From contig CAZKAP010000018.1 in NCBI GenBank assembly GCA_964550895.1, forward strand, positions 1-61,385: a stretch of DNA of 61,385 nt, read 5' to 3'. This DNA comes from CAZKAP01 sp964550895 (lineage in GTDB: Bacteria; Bacteroidota; Bacteroidia; Flavobacteriales; Flavobacteriaceae). How positions within the stretch are numbered: position 1 is the stretch's first letter; the number at the start of each line of letters is the position of its first letter. Below, one piece after another: positions 27,403 to 36,395 of this stretch. The notes beneath the pieces are model-generated. The model saw only the letters and a program-made list of their open reading frames with translations, searched no databases and was not told the DNA's origin. The position numbers were made by a program, and so were the translations under genes.

Positions 27403-28416
27403 ATGAATTTACAGGAATACCCGCACAAGCGGTTCAATATACTCACCGGGGAATGGGTTATGGTATCTCCGCATCGCGCGAGGCGCCCCTGGCAGGGGCA
27501 ACAGGAGGAAATACCTCCCGAGAACAGACCTGCGCACGACCCCCATTGCTATCTGTGTCCGGGCAATACCAGGGCGAGCGGGGATGTGAACCCCGATTAT
27601 GAAGATGTATTTTCCTTTGTCAACGATTTTTCGGCCCTGCTTTCTGATTCATCGCAAAAAGAGGTAGTAAACGGTCTTCTCAGGGCCCGGGGAGAGCAAG
27701 GGATCTGCAAGGTGGTCTGCTTTAGTCCGGACCACTCCAAGAGCCTGGCTGAAATGTCGGTTATGGAGATTGAACGGGTGGTTCGACTCTGGCAAAGTGA
27801 ATACAGGGAACTTGGGAATAAGGAGTATATCCATTACGTTCAGATCTTTGAGAACAAGGGCTCCATTATGGGTTGTAGTAATCCCCACCCTCACGGGCAG
27901 ATATGGAGTCAGTCATCACTGCCCAATGAGGCCCTGAAAAAAGATAGGCAGCAGAAAGCCTATCACGATGAATACGGGAGTTCATTACTGGGTAAGTACC
28001 TCGAACAGGAACTCGTACTTGAAGAGCGCATTGTATGGGAAAACGATTCAATGGTGGTTCTGGTACCTTTTTGGGCCATCTGGCCATTCGAGACCATGAT
28101 CGTTCCCAGGAATCACCAACGGCATATCCTCGAGTTGGATGATAGGGGTTCGGCTGATTTTGCCGAGGCCATTTCCGTCATTACCTCCACCTACGACCGC
28201 ATTTTCAACGTATCCTTCCCGTATTCCAGCGGGATCCATCAGGCACCCACCCACGGAGGGGACACCTCGCACTGGCATTGGCATATGAGTTTCTATCCGC
28301 CATTGCTCCGCAGTGCTACGGTGAAAAAGTTCATGGTGGGCTATGAGATGTTCGGCTCTCCCCAAAGGGACATCACAGCCGAACAGGCCGCGGCTCGGAT
28401 TAGGGGATTGCTGTAA
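27403..28416 (+). CDS. galT: UDP-glucose--hexose-1-phosphate uridylyltransferase
   Basis: GalT transfers UMP from UDP-glucose to galactose 1-phosphate, the step after galactokinase. The 337-residue protein contains the zinc-site CYLCPGN motif, the catalytic NPHPHGQIW (HPH triad forming the uridylyl-histidine) and THWHWH-type residues in 'SHWHWHMSFYPP'. The length is normal. It lies six bases after galK and ends 23 bases from the convergent racemase gene. Confidence 0.96.
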   Translation: MNLQEYPHKRFNILTGEWVMVSPHRARRPWQGQQEEIPPENRPAHDPHCYLCPGNTRASGDVNPDYEDVFSFVNDFSALLSDSSQKEVVNGLLRARGEQGICKVVCFSPDHSKSLAEMSVMEIERVVRLWQSEYRELGNKEYIHYVQIFENKGSIMGCSNPHPHGQIWSQSSLPNEALKKDRQQKAYHDEYGSSLLGKYLEQELVLEERIVWENDSMVVLVPFWAIWPFETMIVPRNHQRHILELDDRGSADFAEAISVITSTYDRIFNVSFPYSSGIHQAPTHGGDTSHWHWHMSFYPPLLRSATVKKFMVGYEMFGSPQRDITAEQAAARIRGLL

Positions 28417-28439
28417 GATGATGCAGTATTCGGGCTGAG

Positions 28440-29132
28440 CTAACCCAGGGCGAAGTCCACTGCGGCCTCGGCGTGTATACGTGTGGTGTCGTAGACTGCT
28501 ATGTCCACATCCCCCTGCCGGAGCAGAAGTGGAATTTCCGTGCAACCCAGCACCACGCCCTGCGCCCCCTTTTCGGCTCCTTTGCGGATGATCTCCCGAA
28601 TATTTTCCCGGGATTCGTCCCGGAAGACACCGTGTACCAGTTCCTGATAGATGATACGGTGTATCCGTTCGCGGTCGGTCGCTTCGGGTACCAGGGTCTG
28701 TATCCCGAATTCCTCCCTGAGGGTGTCCTTGTAGAACCCGCCTTCCATGGTAAAACGCGTGCCCAGCAGAAGAATCGAATCCAAACCATCCGTTTTTATT
28801 TGCCCACCCGTGGCGGAGGCAATATGCAATAGTGGGACATCTGCATTCCGGGTAATATAACTGGTACAGGCGTGCATGGTGTTGGTGCAGATCACTATGA
28901 GTTCCGCCTCGGCTCTGACCAGATTCTGGGCCGAATGAGCCATTAGTTCGCTAAGGAGGTCCCAGCGATCCTCGTGCTGTAGCCTCTCGATTTCTGCAAA
29001 ATCCACTGAGTCCATCACGCAGCGCACGGAATGGTATCCCCCGAGAATTTCCCTTACCCGTTCGTTCATAATCCGGTAGTACACCTGGGTGGATTCCCAG
29101 CTCATACCCCCGATGAGTCCGATCTTCTTCAT
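28440..29132 (-). CDS. Aspartate/glutamate racemase family protein
   Basis: This 230-residue protein has the two-cysteine racemase fold: GLIGGMSWESTQVYYR at the N-terminus, Cys in VICTNTMH and Cys in LGCTEIPLLL. It matches the aspartate racemase/YgeA branch rather than MurI. The enzyme should interconvert L- and D-aspartate or glutamate without a cofactor. A minus-strand TACCTTTA at 29167-29174, one mismatch from TAnnTTTG, could be its promoter. The gene is monocistronic. Confidence 0.9.
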   Translation of the reverse strand: MKKIGLIGGMSWESTQVYYRIMNERVREILGGYHSVRCVMDSVDFAEIERLQHEDRWDLLSELMAHSAQNLVRAEAELIVICTNTMHACTSYITRNADVPLLHIASATGGQIKTDGLDSILLLGTRFTMEGGFYKDTLREEFGIQTLVPEATDRERIHRIIYQELVHGVFRDESRENIREIIRKGAEKGAQGVVLGCTEIPLLLRQGDVDIAVYDTTRIHAEAAVDFALG

Positions 29133-29367
29133 GGTCTTATGTATGCAGCGGTTCGCTCTGCTGTTTTAAAGGTAGTGCTTTGCGGGATTTTTCCGGTATT
29201 GCGATCCCTACGGCCGGAATGGGCCAACGGTACATGAATGTGCTGAATCCGGGTTGGGTGTTGGGAACCGTGTGACTAACGGACCCGAGCCTGGTGCTGA
29301 AAAGAAAGAGTTACGTTTCCATCACTGGCTCCGTACCGGATTCCTCCGCATGGATTCCCGGACTTCC

Positions 29368-30651
29368 CTATCGCGACGGGTTCCCGCCCTGGGCGACGAC
29401 TTCCTCGAATTCGTGCTCCATATCCCTGTATGCCTTTATTACGATTCGCTTCATGAGTATGGATACGAACAAGGCCACGACAAACAGGCCGGCAAAGACC
29501 TCCAGGGTGGCATTCAGGGAGCCGGTGGAGCTCTTTACTACATCGTAAAGGGTTGGGCCTACCACTCCGGCCAGAGCCCAGGCCACCAGGATCATACCGT
29601 GGATGGCGCCGAGTTGCTTGGTACCGAACAGGTCGCCGAGGAAGGCAGGAAGTGTCGCAAAACCACCGCCGTACATGGTGATTACAGATAATAGCAATAC
29701 CAGGAATATCAGTTCCACAGATGTCTTCGGAAGCAGGTAGAAGGCCAGTATCTGGAAAGCAAAGAAGACGATGTACGTATTGGCCCGGCCAAGGTAATCC
29801 GACAGGCTGGACCAGAGGATGCGGCCGAAGCCGTTAAAGACGCCGATGAGCCCCACCACGGCCGCGGCCTCCATGGGCGTGTAGCCGAGTTTTTCCTGCA
29901 TCATGGGACTCGCCGCCGCAATTATGGCGATTCCGCAGGAGATGTTAATGAACATCATGATCCACATATAGTAAAAACGAGTGGTCTTCAGCGAGGAGTT
30001 TGCGTCTATATTTGAAATATCTGGCCGGATATTCTTGTTCTCACCGGGTTTGAAGCCTTCGGGCAGGTAGCCTTCCGGGGGTTTTTCCATATAGCGGGCG
30101 GATAGAAAGATGACGCACAGATACAGCACCCCCAGGAAGTAAAAGGCAGCGGTGACGCCTATGGAGTCGAAGAGGGCCTGCATCACCGGTCCGAAAATGA
30201 GTGCGGCAAAGCCAAAGCCCATAATTGCCATACCCGTGGCCAGCCCGCGCCGGTCCGGAAACCATTTGACCAGGGTGCTGACCGGGGTGATATAACCCAG
30301 GCCCAACCCGATACCTCCGATCACCCCATAACAGAGATAGAACAGATACAGCGACTCCAACTGAATGGCGAGTCCGGAACCGAAGATCCCCAAACCGTAC
30401 AGGATCGCCGAGGCCGTTCCGCTGATCCGGGGCCCCACCCGTTCTACCCAGCGACCCAGGAAGGCGGCCGAAAGTCCAAGGAAAAGTATGGCGATCTTAA
30501 AGGCCCACTTAATCACACTGCCCTCGACGTCGAATATGTCCTTTACCGGATTGGTCATCACGGAATAGGCGTAGACCGATCCGATCGAGAGGTGGATTCC
30601 CACCGCCGAAGCGGCGATGAGCCAGCGGTTTTTGAGTCGCTTCTTCTGCAT
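29368..30651 (-). CDS. OFA family MFS transporter (oxalate/formate antiporter-like)
   Basis: The 427-residue twelve-helix protein matches the OFA branch of the major facilitator family: GSVYAYSVMTNP in helix 1, GIGLGLGYITPVSTLVKWFPDRRGLATGMAIMG-type segments in helices 4-5, and NGFGRILWSSLSDYLGR in loop 8-9. It starts 11 bases after the pflA stop, forming the third gene of a pflB-pflA-OFA unit. Export of formate, or pyruvate/formate exchange, is therefore the most natural role, but the family also contains oxalate and pyruvate carriers. Confidence 0.88.
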   Translation of the reverse strand: MQKKRLKNRWLIAASAVGIHLSIGSVYAYSVMTNPVKDIFDVEGSVIKWAFKIAILFLGLSAAFLGRWVERVGPRISGTASAILYGLGIFGSGLAIQLESLYLFYLCYGVIGGIGLGLGYITPVSTLVKWFPDRRGLATGMAIMGFGFAALIFGPVMQALFDSIGVTAAFYFLGVLYLCVIFLSARYMEKPPEGYLPEGFKPGENKNIRPDISNIDANSSLKTTRFYYMWIMMFINISCGIAIIAAASPMMQEKLGYTPMEAAAVVGLIGVFNGFGRILWSSLSDYLGRANTYIVFFAFQILAFYLLPKTSVELIFLVLLLSVITMYGGGFATLPAFLGDLFGTKQLGAIHGMILVAWALAGVVGPTLYDVVKSSTGSLNATLEVFAGLFVVALFVSILMKRIVIKAYRDMEHEFEEVVAQGGNPSR

Positions 30652-30662
30652 TGACTATCGAT

Positions 30663-31397
30663 TTAGTTGATCCGGACATCTTCGAAGTAACCCCTGAGTA
30701 TTTCGGCAGCGGCTTCGATTTCTTCCGGTTTGTTTTCACGGGCATCCTTAAGCGGGTAGTCCCAGCCGAGTTCTACCCATTTGTGCACGCCCAGTTTGTG
30801 GTAGGGGAGGAGTTCGAACCGCTCTACGGTCTTGAAGTCCTTAAAGTGTTTTCCCATTTCGTGAAGGAGCGCAGGCTCGTTGGTGAGTCCGGGTATCAGC
30901 ACGAATCGGAGCCACATGGGCTTGCCCGATCGCTCACGATAGGCCGCGAAATCGAAGGTGGTCCTGACGTTTCTCAGGCCCGTTATGGCGGTGTAGCCCT
31001 CCTCCGTCATATGTTTGATATCCAGCATTACCAGATCGGTATATTGGTCGAGAAGTTCCTTGGTGGTCCTAGTGAGGATGCGGCCGTTGGTATCGATATT
31101 GGTGTGAATCCCTTCCTCTTTGAGCCGTTTGAACAGGGTGAGCAGACCTCTGGACTGAAGCAGGGGTTCCCCTCCCGAAATGGTCACGCCTCCTCTTTTA
31201 CCGAAGTAGGGCTTCATGCGCCTTACCTGGGCCATCAGCTGGTCGATGCTGTATTCCTGTCCGGCCTGCGGACCGGTGTCTATGGTATCGGGATTGTGGC
31301 AGTACACGCATTTGAGCTTACACCCCTGTAGGAAGAGGACCAGACGAATACCCGGGCCGTCATGGGTGCCCATGGACTCTATGGAATGGATGCGCAA
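30663..31397 (-). CDS. pflA: Pyruvate formate-lyase activating enzyme
   Basis: PflA is a radical-SAM enzyme that installs the glycyl radical on PflB. It has the CxxxCxxC cluster motif (GCKLKCVYCHN), GGVTISGGEPLLQ and the DIKHM strand. The conserved N-terminus of the family (RIHSIES...GTHDGPGIR) begins right after a TTG at 31397, giving 244 residues, close to the usual 246. An open frame runs upstream to an ATG at 31487, but that start would pass through the pflB-pflA hairpin, so the TTG is preferred. It is followed by the OFA transporter gene. Confidence 0.93.
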   Translation of the reverse strand: MRIHSIESMGTHDGPGIRLVLFLQGCKLKCVYCHNPDTIDTGPQAGQEYSIDQLMAQVRRMKPYFGKRGGVTISGGEPLLQSRGLLTLFKRLKEEGIHTNIDTNGRILTRTTKELLDQYTDLVMLDIKHMTEEGYTAITGLRNVRTTFDFAAYRERSGKPMWLRFVLIPGLTNEPALLHEMGKHFKDFKTVERFELLPYHKLGVHKWVELGWDYPLKDARENKPEEIEAAAEILRGYFEDVRIN

Positions 31398-31441
31398 TGT
31401 GTGATCTGAAGGTTGTATGGCCTGGACTTTTCTCGATATGA

Positions 31442-31489
31442 AAATGCCCGATGGCAGGGGTTTAGCAGCCTCCCCGCCAAAGGGCATTT
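31442..31489 (-). terminator. Strong hairpin between pflB and pflA (terminator or mRNA processing/attenuation site)
   Basis: Perfect 8-bp outer arms AAATGCCC (31442-31449) and GGGCATTT (31482-31489) enclose an inner GGC-A-GGGG/CCCC-GCC stem. It starts 11 bases after the pflB stop and, on the minus strand, ends in ATTTTC. As pflA and the OFA gene follow without another obvious promoter, it probably terminates partially, so that pflB is made in excess of pflA, or stabilises the pflB message. Confidence 0.65.
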
Positions 31490-31500
31490 CGGGTTATGAA

Positions 31501-33726
31501 CTACATGGTTTCATGGAAGGAACGGGCAATCACTTCTAACTGCTGTTCCCGTGTCAGTTTCACAAAATTAACCGCATAGCCGGATACCCTGACGGTAAGC
31601 TGGGGGTATTCTTCCGGGCGCTCCATGGCGTCGAGTAAGGTCTCCTTATCGAGCACGTTGACATTGATATGATGCGCATCCTGCGCAAAATATCCGTCCA
31701 GTATGTTCGAGAGGTTTTCGACGCGTTCGACCTCGTTTGATCCCAGCGATTTCGGAAGGATCGAGAACGTATTGGAAATCCCGTCGAAGGCGTCCCGGTA
31801 GTCTATTTTCGCTACCGAATTCAGGGAAGCGATCGCCCCGTTTTCGTCCCGGCCGTGCATGGGATTGGCTCCGGGGGCAAAGGGGATACCCTGGGCCCGT
31901 CCGTCCGGAGTTGCACCCGTCTTCTTCCCATAGACCACATTGGAGGTGATGGTGAGTACCGAAAGTGTGGGATTCGCATTTTTGTAGACGGGGAGTTTCT
32001 GAAGCTCCCGGTTGAAGTCGGCCACGACCATGGCGGCCAGTTCGTCAGCCCTGTCGTCGTCGTTCCCGTATTTGGGAAATTCTCCCTCGATCACGAAATC
32101 TGTGGTTAGTCCTTCTTCATTCCTTATGGGTCTGACCTTGGCGTACTTGATCGCCGAGAGGGAATCCGCCACTATGGAGAGTCCCGCGATGCCGTAGGCG
32201 ATGTCGATGCGTGGGTTGGTATCGATCAGGGCCATCTGGGCCTTTTCATAGTAATACTTATCGTGCATATAGTGGATGACATTCATGGTGTCGTTATACA
32301 CACGTGCAATATCCCGTATCACCAGGTGGTAGTGCTTCAGGACTTCATCGTAATCCAGGTAATCGCCCTTCAGTTGAGGGATGCCTTCCACGACCTGAGT
32401 CCCGGTCATTTCACAGCGTCCGCCGTTGAGGGCCATGAGTAAAGCCTTGGCCAGGTTGGTACGGGCACCGAAAAACTGAATCGACTTGCCCAGTTCCTGA
32501 TAGGACACACAGCAGGCAATGCCGTAGTCGTCGGAACCGCGGGTCTCCCGCATCAGCCGGTCGTTTTCGAATTGAACCGAAGAGGTATCGATGGCGACCA
32601 TGGAACAGTAGGTCTTGAAGTTCTCCGGCAGGTCTTCAGACCACAGCACAGTGAGATTGGGCTCGGGCGATGGACCCAGATTGTAAAGAGTGTTCAGGAA
32701 TCGGTAGGAAGTCCGGGTCACCTTGGTGCGACCATCCTCGAACATGCCCCCGATCACTTCGGTCACCCAGGTGGGATCCCCTGCGAAGATCTCCTCGTAA
32801 GCCGCCATGCGCAGGTGACGGACCACCCGGAGTTTCATCACAAACTGATCGATGTACTCCTGGGCCTCCCGTTCGGTGATGCGTCCCTCCTGCAGGTCTT
32901 TTTCGATGAAGATATCCAGGAAGGCCGAGATGTTCCCCAGTGACATGGCTGCTCCATCCTGTTCCTTGACTGCGGCCAGATACGCCATGTAGGTCCACTG
33001 CACGGCTTCGCGTGCGTTGGCTGCCGGGCGCCTCAGGTCGAGCCCGTAGGTGTTACCCAGGGTAACCATATCCTCCAGCGCCCGGATCTGTTCCGAAACC
33101 TCTTCGCGCAACCGGATGGCGGCATCGGTCATCGGACTGTTTATGGCGGCGAGGTCTGCCTTTTTCTGTTCAATGAGAAAATCCAGGCCGTAGAGGGCTA
33201 TTCGCCGGTAGTCTCCTATTATTCTGCCCCGGGCGTAGTTGTCGGGCAGGCCCGTGAGTATGCCGAGGGAACGGTACTTGCGAATCTCGTCATTGTAGGC
33301 ATCGAAAACCCCATCATTGTGGGTCTTCACGTATTTGGAGAAGAGTTCAGTGATTATTTCGTTGGGTTGGGTACCGTGTTCCGATAAGGCTTTCTGAACC
33401 ACCTTAAAGCCTCCGAAAGGCTTCATGGTCCTCTTCAGCAGTTCGTCCGTCTGCAGTCCCACGATAACTTCATTTTCCCGGTCGATATACCCCGGTCCGA
33501 ATGCGCTGATGGTCGAAATGGTGTCGGTGTCCAGTGAACGGACCCCTTTGTTTTCCCGTTCTTCCTTGAGGGCCTGCTTGCAGATTTCCCAAAGGCGTTC
33601 TGTGCGTTCGGTGGGTCCCACGAGGAATTCGTGATCCCCGTAGTAGGGAGTGAGGTTATTTCGAACGAAGTCTTTGACATCGACCCCTCGGGTCCAGGTC
33701 CCTTCTATAAAACCAACTTCTACCAT
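31501..33726 (-). CDS. pflB: Formate C-acetyltransferase (pyruvate formate-lyase)
   Basis: PflB converts pyruvate and CoA to acetyl-CoA and formate under anoxia. The start MVEVGFIEGTW at 33726 gives 741 residues, close to the usual 760. Visible hallmarks are the adjacent active-site cysteines in YGIACCVSYQ and the C-terminal glycyl-radical loop in TVRVSGYAVNFVKLT. The frame is open further upstream to 33795 but that part crosses the promoter. This is the first gene of pflB-pflA-OFA. Its presence marks the organism as capable of mixed-acid style fermentation. Confidence 0.96.
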   Translation of the reverse strand: MVEVGFIEGTWTRGVDVKDFVRNNLTPYYGDHEFLVGPTERTERLWEICKQALKEERENKGVRSLDTDTISTISAFGPGYIDRENEVIVGLQTDELLKRTMKPFGGFKVVQKALSEHGTQPNEIITELFSKYVKTHNDGVFDAYNDEIRKYRSLGILTGLPDNYARGRIIGDYRRIALYGLDFLIEQKKADLAAINSPMTDAAIRLREEVSEQIRALEDMVTLGNTYGLDLRRPAANAREAVQWTYMAYLAAVKEQDGAAMSLGNISAFLDIFIEKDLQEGRITEREAQEYIDQFVMKLRVVRHLRMAAYEEIFAGDPTWVTEVIGGMFEDGRTKVTRTSYRFLNTLYNLGPSPEPNLTVLWSEDLPENFKTYCSMVAIDTSSVQFENDRLMRETRGSDDYGIACCVSYQELGKSIQFFGARTNLAKALLMALNGGRCEMTGTQVVEGIPQLKGDYLDYDEVLKHYHLVIRDIARVYNDTMNVIHYMHDKYYYEKAQMALIDTNPRIDIAYGIAGLSIVADSLSAIKYAKVRPIRNEEGLTTDFVIEGEFPKYGNDDDRADELAAMVVADFNRELQKLPVYKNANPTLSVLTITSNVVYGKKTGATPDGRAQGIPFAPGANPMHGRDENGAIASLNSVAKIDYRDAFDGISNTFSILPKSLGSNEVERVENLSNILDGYFAQDAHHINVNVLDKETLLDAMERPEEYPQLTVRVSGYAVNFVKLTREQQLEVIARSFHETM

Positions 33727-33760
33727 AACTATTCGATTTTTAATGTTGATATCTGAGGCG

Positions 33761-33801
33761 AAAATATATCCGGGCAAGTTTAAGAATGATGACATTTGTC
33801 A
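33761..33801 (-). promoter_or_regulatory. pflB promoter with palindromic operator
   Basis: On the minus strand TATATTTT (33761-33768) matches TAnnTTTG at 7 of 8 positions, predicting transcription start near 33754. Upstream, TGACA-TT-TGTCA (33790-33801) is a perfect inverted repeat. Its centre is about 41 bases before that start, the place where CRP/FNR-type activators touch RNA polymerase. An oxygen- or redox-responsive regulator would suit pfl, but the half-site is not the classic FNR TTGAT. Confidence 0.45.
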
Positions 33802-33987
33802 GTTTTACCCTAAAAACACCCCGAAATTACTGACGTAACGGGAGCCTGCATTTTTAAAGGGTTTCAGTCGGCCTGCCCAAATGTTAAAGTTTCAGAAAGT
33901 TTTTCGGGTGGGGTAATCAGGCGAAAACTTCAACTCCTCCCTTGCCAGGGCTGCTGCCATAACTGCCGTGTCCGAGACAGCGCAGAA

Positions 33988-34018
33988 GAAAAAAAGCTCC
34001 GGGACTTAACCCCGGAGC
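33988..34018 (-). terminator. Rho-independent terminator of the 244-residue lipoprotein gene
   Basis: On the minus strand GCTCCGGG-N7-CCCGGAGC (33996-34018) is followed by eight T. It lies 29 bases after the stop of the lipoprotein gene at 34048. Confidence 0.85.
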
Positions 34019-34047
34019 CTTTCGGTTTCGTTAGCGGTACTTCGTTA

Positions 34048-34782
34048 CTAGGACACTAGCCCGAAGGAAGGGTTGATCAGGTATGACTTGCCATTGAAGG
34101 TTACTGTAACATTTCCATCGGAACCAATAGAATACTGAGCAGTAATGGTACCCGAACCTCCGTTGGGATCGGTCAGGTCCATGGAGATGGTTCCTGTTCC
34201 TCCTATGGGAGTATAGGTTTCCCGGTCGATGGTCCCATTGACCAGAGTGGAGCTGTATCCGAATGCAAAGCTCTCACCGGAGTAACTTCCGTCCCCATCA
34301 TAGGAAGTTGAGCCTGCGATGGTAAACGGTCCGGTGCCTGTCAGGTTGCCCAAAAGCATTTCTACGTCGTAGCTGAAGTCGGTAGAGAAGTCCTCCCCGG
34401 CTACTGAAGCGTTGAGGTCGATGATCATGCCCACGCTGTCCGGAATATCCCCCAGACAGTTCACCGTATAAGAAATACTTCCGGTAATGCTAGTGGAAAA
34501 TCCACCTTCACTGTAGCTCTCGTCCAGGGAGGTGGTTTCGGTCTGGTTGCAGGAGGCGCTGGATGCCAGGTCCCTGGCTTTCAGGGTCTGCAGATCGGCG
34601 TAACTGGCCAGGCCGAAGAAATAGTTGTAGAGGCCGGAGGCCACAAAAGATTCTGCCAGGAGTTCGGCAATTTCGTCATCCGAATAGCTTAAATCGGAGC
34701 TGTCGTCGCTGCTACAACCCGTAAACAAGGCCGAAAACAGGAATACCAGTGCTAATAGAGAAGACTTCAACGTGTTTTTCAT
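34048..34782 (-). CDS. Predicted lipoprotein, paralogue of the next gene
   Basis: This 244-residue protein has a lipoprotein signal (lipobox FTGCSS) and a Ser/Asp-rich linker. It shares its whole layout with the neighbouring 250-residue protein: a helix DDEIAELLAESFVASGLYN, an Asp-Leu-Asn-Ala strand (IDLNASVAGEDFSTDFSYD), a GTGTISMDL strand and a C-terminal DGNVTVTFNGKSYLINPSFG. Two cysteines (in SASCNQTE and VNCLGD) could form a disulphide. No named family is recognised. It is probably a surface or periplasmic beta-rich lipoprotein with its own terminator. Confidence 0.75.
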   Translation of the reverse strand: MKNTLKSSLLALVFLFSALFTGCSSDDSSDLSYSDDEIAELLAESFVASGLYNYFFGLASYADLQTLKARDLASSASCNQTETTSLDESYSEGGFSTSITGSISYTVNCLGDIPDSVGMIIDLNASVAGEDFSTDFSYDVEMLLGNLTGTGPFTIAGSTSYDGDGSYSGESFAFGYSSTLVNGTIDRETYTPIGGTGTISMDLTDPNGGSGTITAQYSIGSDGNVTVTFNGKSYLINPSFGLVS

Positions 34783-34945
34783 GATTAGTGTTTTTTAGTT
34801 ACCTCTAAGGTACAACGACGGACTTTTATTTCGAATTCCCCTTGAGTATTGTCCATGGAAAATTTATCCACAGCTCTATGATCGTATTCTGAATTCTATT
34901 GAGGTGAATTCACGATCTGAGACCGCCTGGGTAATGAAGCGAGGC

Positions 34946-34975
34946 AAAAAAAAACCGGCGGGCAAGGCCCGCCGG
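34946..34975 (-). terminator. Rho-independent terminator of the 250-residue lipoprotein gene
   Basis: On the minus strand a perfect 9-bp GC stem (CCGGCGGGC/GCCCGCCGG, 3-base loop, 34955-34975) is followed by nine T. It lies 31 bases after the stop at 35007 and separates the two paralogous genes into independent units. Confidence 0.9.
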
Positions 34976-35006
34976 GGTAGTGTTTCGCTGATGTTGCTGA
35001 AGTGGG

Positions 35007-35759
35007 TTAGGTTGACAAGCCTGTAAATGGGTTGATGCTGAACTGTTGCCCATTTATAACTACGGTGATATTTCCATTAGATTCGATGTTGAAGGGTACG
35101 GGAAGGTCCAGAGGCTGCCCGCTGGCTCCGCTAATGGTCATGTTGATGGTGCCAGTGCCCCCGGTGAGTACCCCGGTTTGCTTGTCCAGTAGGCCATCGC
35201 TGAGGTCCCAACTGTAACCGAATATAGAGTTTTCTCCGCCGGAGCTAATCTCAGTATCGTATTCCAATGTCCCCCCGATGGTAAATGGCTGATTCCCGGG
35301 AAAATTCCCGATGAGGTAATCCAGGTCGTAACCCAGGGTGGAGCTGAAATCCGTTCCCTCAAAGGTGGCATTGAGATCGACTGCTGCAGTTAGGGTAGTG
35401 GGTGTCTCCTCCACGCAATTGAAGGTGTAGCGCAGCGTAAGCTGTCCTGTAGTAGTCAATTCCGGGGAACTGAAATCAAGCGGCTCGCTTTCGTTCTGTT
35501 CGACCCCGCAAATTTCCGATGAGGCATACCGAGAGGAACCCGATTTGGCCACTCCCGTTTGGGAATCGATGATGTCGGTTAATTCACCCAACAGAAAATA
35601 CAATCCGTTTTCGGAAGTGATCGACTCGGCCAGCAGAAAGGCCACCTCCTCGTTAGTAAAACCCTGATCGTTGATATCCCCACTGGGATCGCAGCTACCC
35701 AACAGGGTTGTGAATAGTATGGTTCCGATAATTAAAAGAGAGTGAACGGTTTTTTTCAT
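35007..35759 (-). CDS. Predicted lipoprotein, paralogue of the preceding gene
   Basis: From the ATG at 35759 the product has 250 residues with lipobox LLGSC. It aligns along its length with the 34048-34782 protein: NEEVAFLLAESI, a Cys in SSEICGVEQ and one in FNCVEE, VDLNATFEGTDFSSTLGYDLDYL-type strands, GGTGTINMTISG and the ending NITVVINGQQFSINPFTGL. Sequence identity is modest but the order of elements is the same, so they arose by an old tandem duplication. The function is unknown. Confidence 0.75.
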   Translation of the reverse strand: MKKTVHSLLIIGTILFTTLLGSCDPSGDINDQGFTNEEVAFLLAESITSENGLYFLLGELTDIIDSQTGVAKSGSSRYASSEICGVEQNESEPLDFSSPELTTTGQLTLRYTFNCVEETPTTLTAAVDLNATFEGTDFSSTLGYDLDYLIGNFPGNQPFTIGGTLEYDTEISSGGENSIFGYSWDLSDGLLDKQTGVLTGGTGTINMTISGASGQPLDLPVPFNIESNGNITVVINGQQFSINPFTGLST

Positions 35760-35842
35760 GACAAGCACATCGTTTGAAACCGGAATTTACAGAATATAAT
35801 TGTACGTATCAGGGGAGTAAATCCCGCTCCTTTCCTTCCTTT

Positions 35843-35850
35843 TACCTTTG
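35843..35850 (+). promoter_or_regulatory. -7 promoter element for the DUF4174 gene
   Basis: TACCTTTG is a perfect match to TAnnTTTG, 48 bases before the ATG at 35898, predicting a leader of about 40 bases. No -33 TTG is evident. Confidence 0.5.
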
Positions 35851-35897
35851 TAGTATCGTAAACACCGCCCCAATTGTTGCTGGATTAAAACTTGAAC

Positions 35898-36284
35898 ATG
35901 AGAAATTTGATTATTCTTTTCATTCTGCTAAATGGAGGGTTTATGTATTCACAGGACTATTTCAAGGGTGAAGCTCCCTACAAGCCCGAAGTACATCTTT
36001 GGAAAGAACGCGTGATTGTAATGCAATACACGGAACGAGGGCAGGCTTTGCTCGAAGAGCAACTGCGAATACTTAGGGAAAACGCCAAGGGCCTCAAGGA
36101 GCGTAAGCTTGTCGTTTATTTGGACAAGGAGCGTATCACGGATCGCCCGAGGCCGTTTTCTTTTACTTTGTATGGCAAGGATGGGGGAGAAAAGCTGCGA
36201 TCATACGAGCCGGTTGAGATCGAGCGGTTGTTTGCGACCATAGACGCCATGCCCATGCGAAAACGGGAGATGCGTGGAGAATAG
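35898..36284 (+). CDS. DUF4174-like secreted small protein
   Basis: The ATG at 35898 gives 128 residues with a short signal peptide (LIILFILLNGGFMYSQ). The mature part has ERVIVMQYTERGQALLEEQL, LKERKLVVYLDK, a FTLYGKDGGEKLRSYEP strand and ends IDAMPMRKREMR, the conserved end of DUF4174. That family has a thioredoxin-like fold but no CxxC motif here. The function is unknown; it probably resides in the periplasm. It appears monocistronic. Confidence 0.75.
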   Translation: MRNLIILFILLNGGFMYSQDYFKGEAPYKPEVHLWKERVIVMQYTERGQALLEEQLRILRENAKGLKERKLVVYLDKERITDRPRPFSFTLYGKDGGEKLRSYEPVEIERLFATIDAMPMRKREMRGE

Positions 36285-36395
36285 ATTTTTTGCCCGTTCC
36301 TCCTTGGATAAAATAAGGGTAAATCCTACACTTGCATTATATTTAATAGACACTTCGCTGCCGAGGCAAGGCTCGGCGGCCTCGAAACCTTGACC

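Noticed and set aside
30651..31331. 226-codon plus-strand frame opposite pflA
   Set aside because: Antisense to a radical-SAM gene with its CxxxCxxC motif; no independent support.
31398..31487. Extended N-terminus of PflA from the ATG at 31487
   Set aside because: The extra 30 residues have no counterpart in the family and are encoded by the pflB-pflA hairpin.
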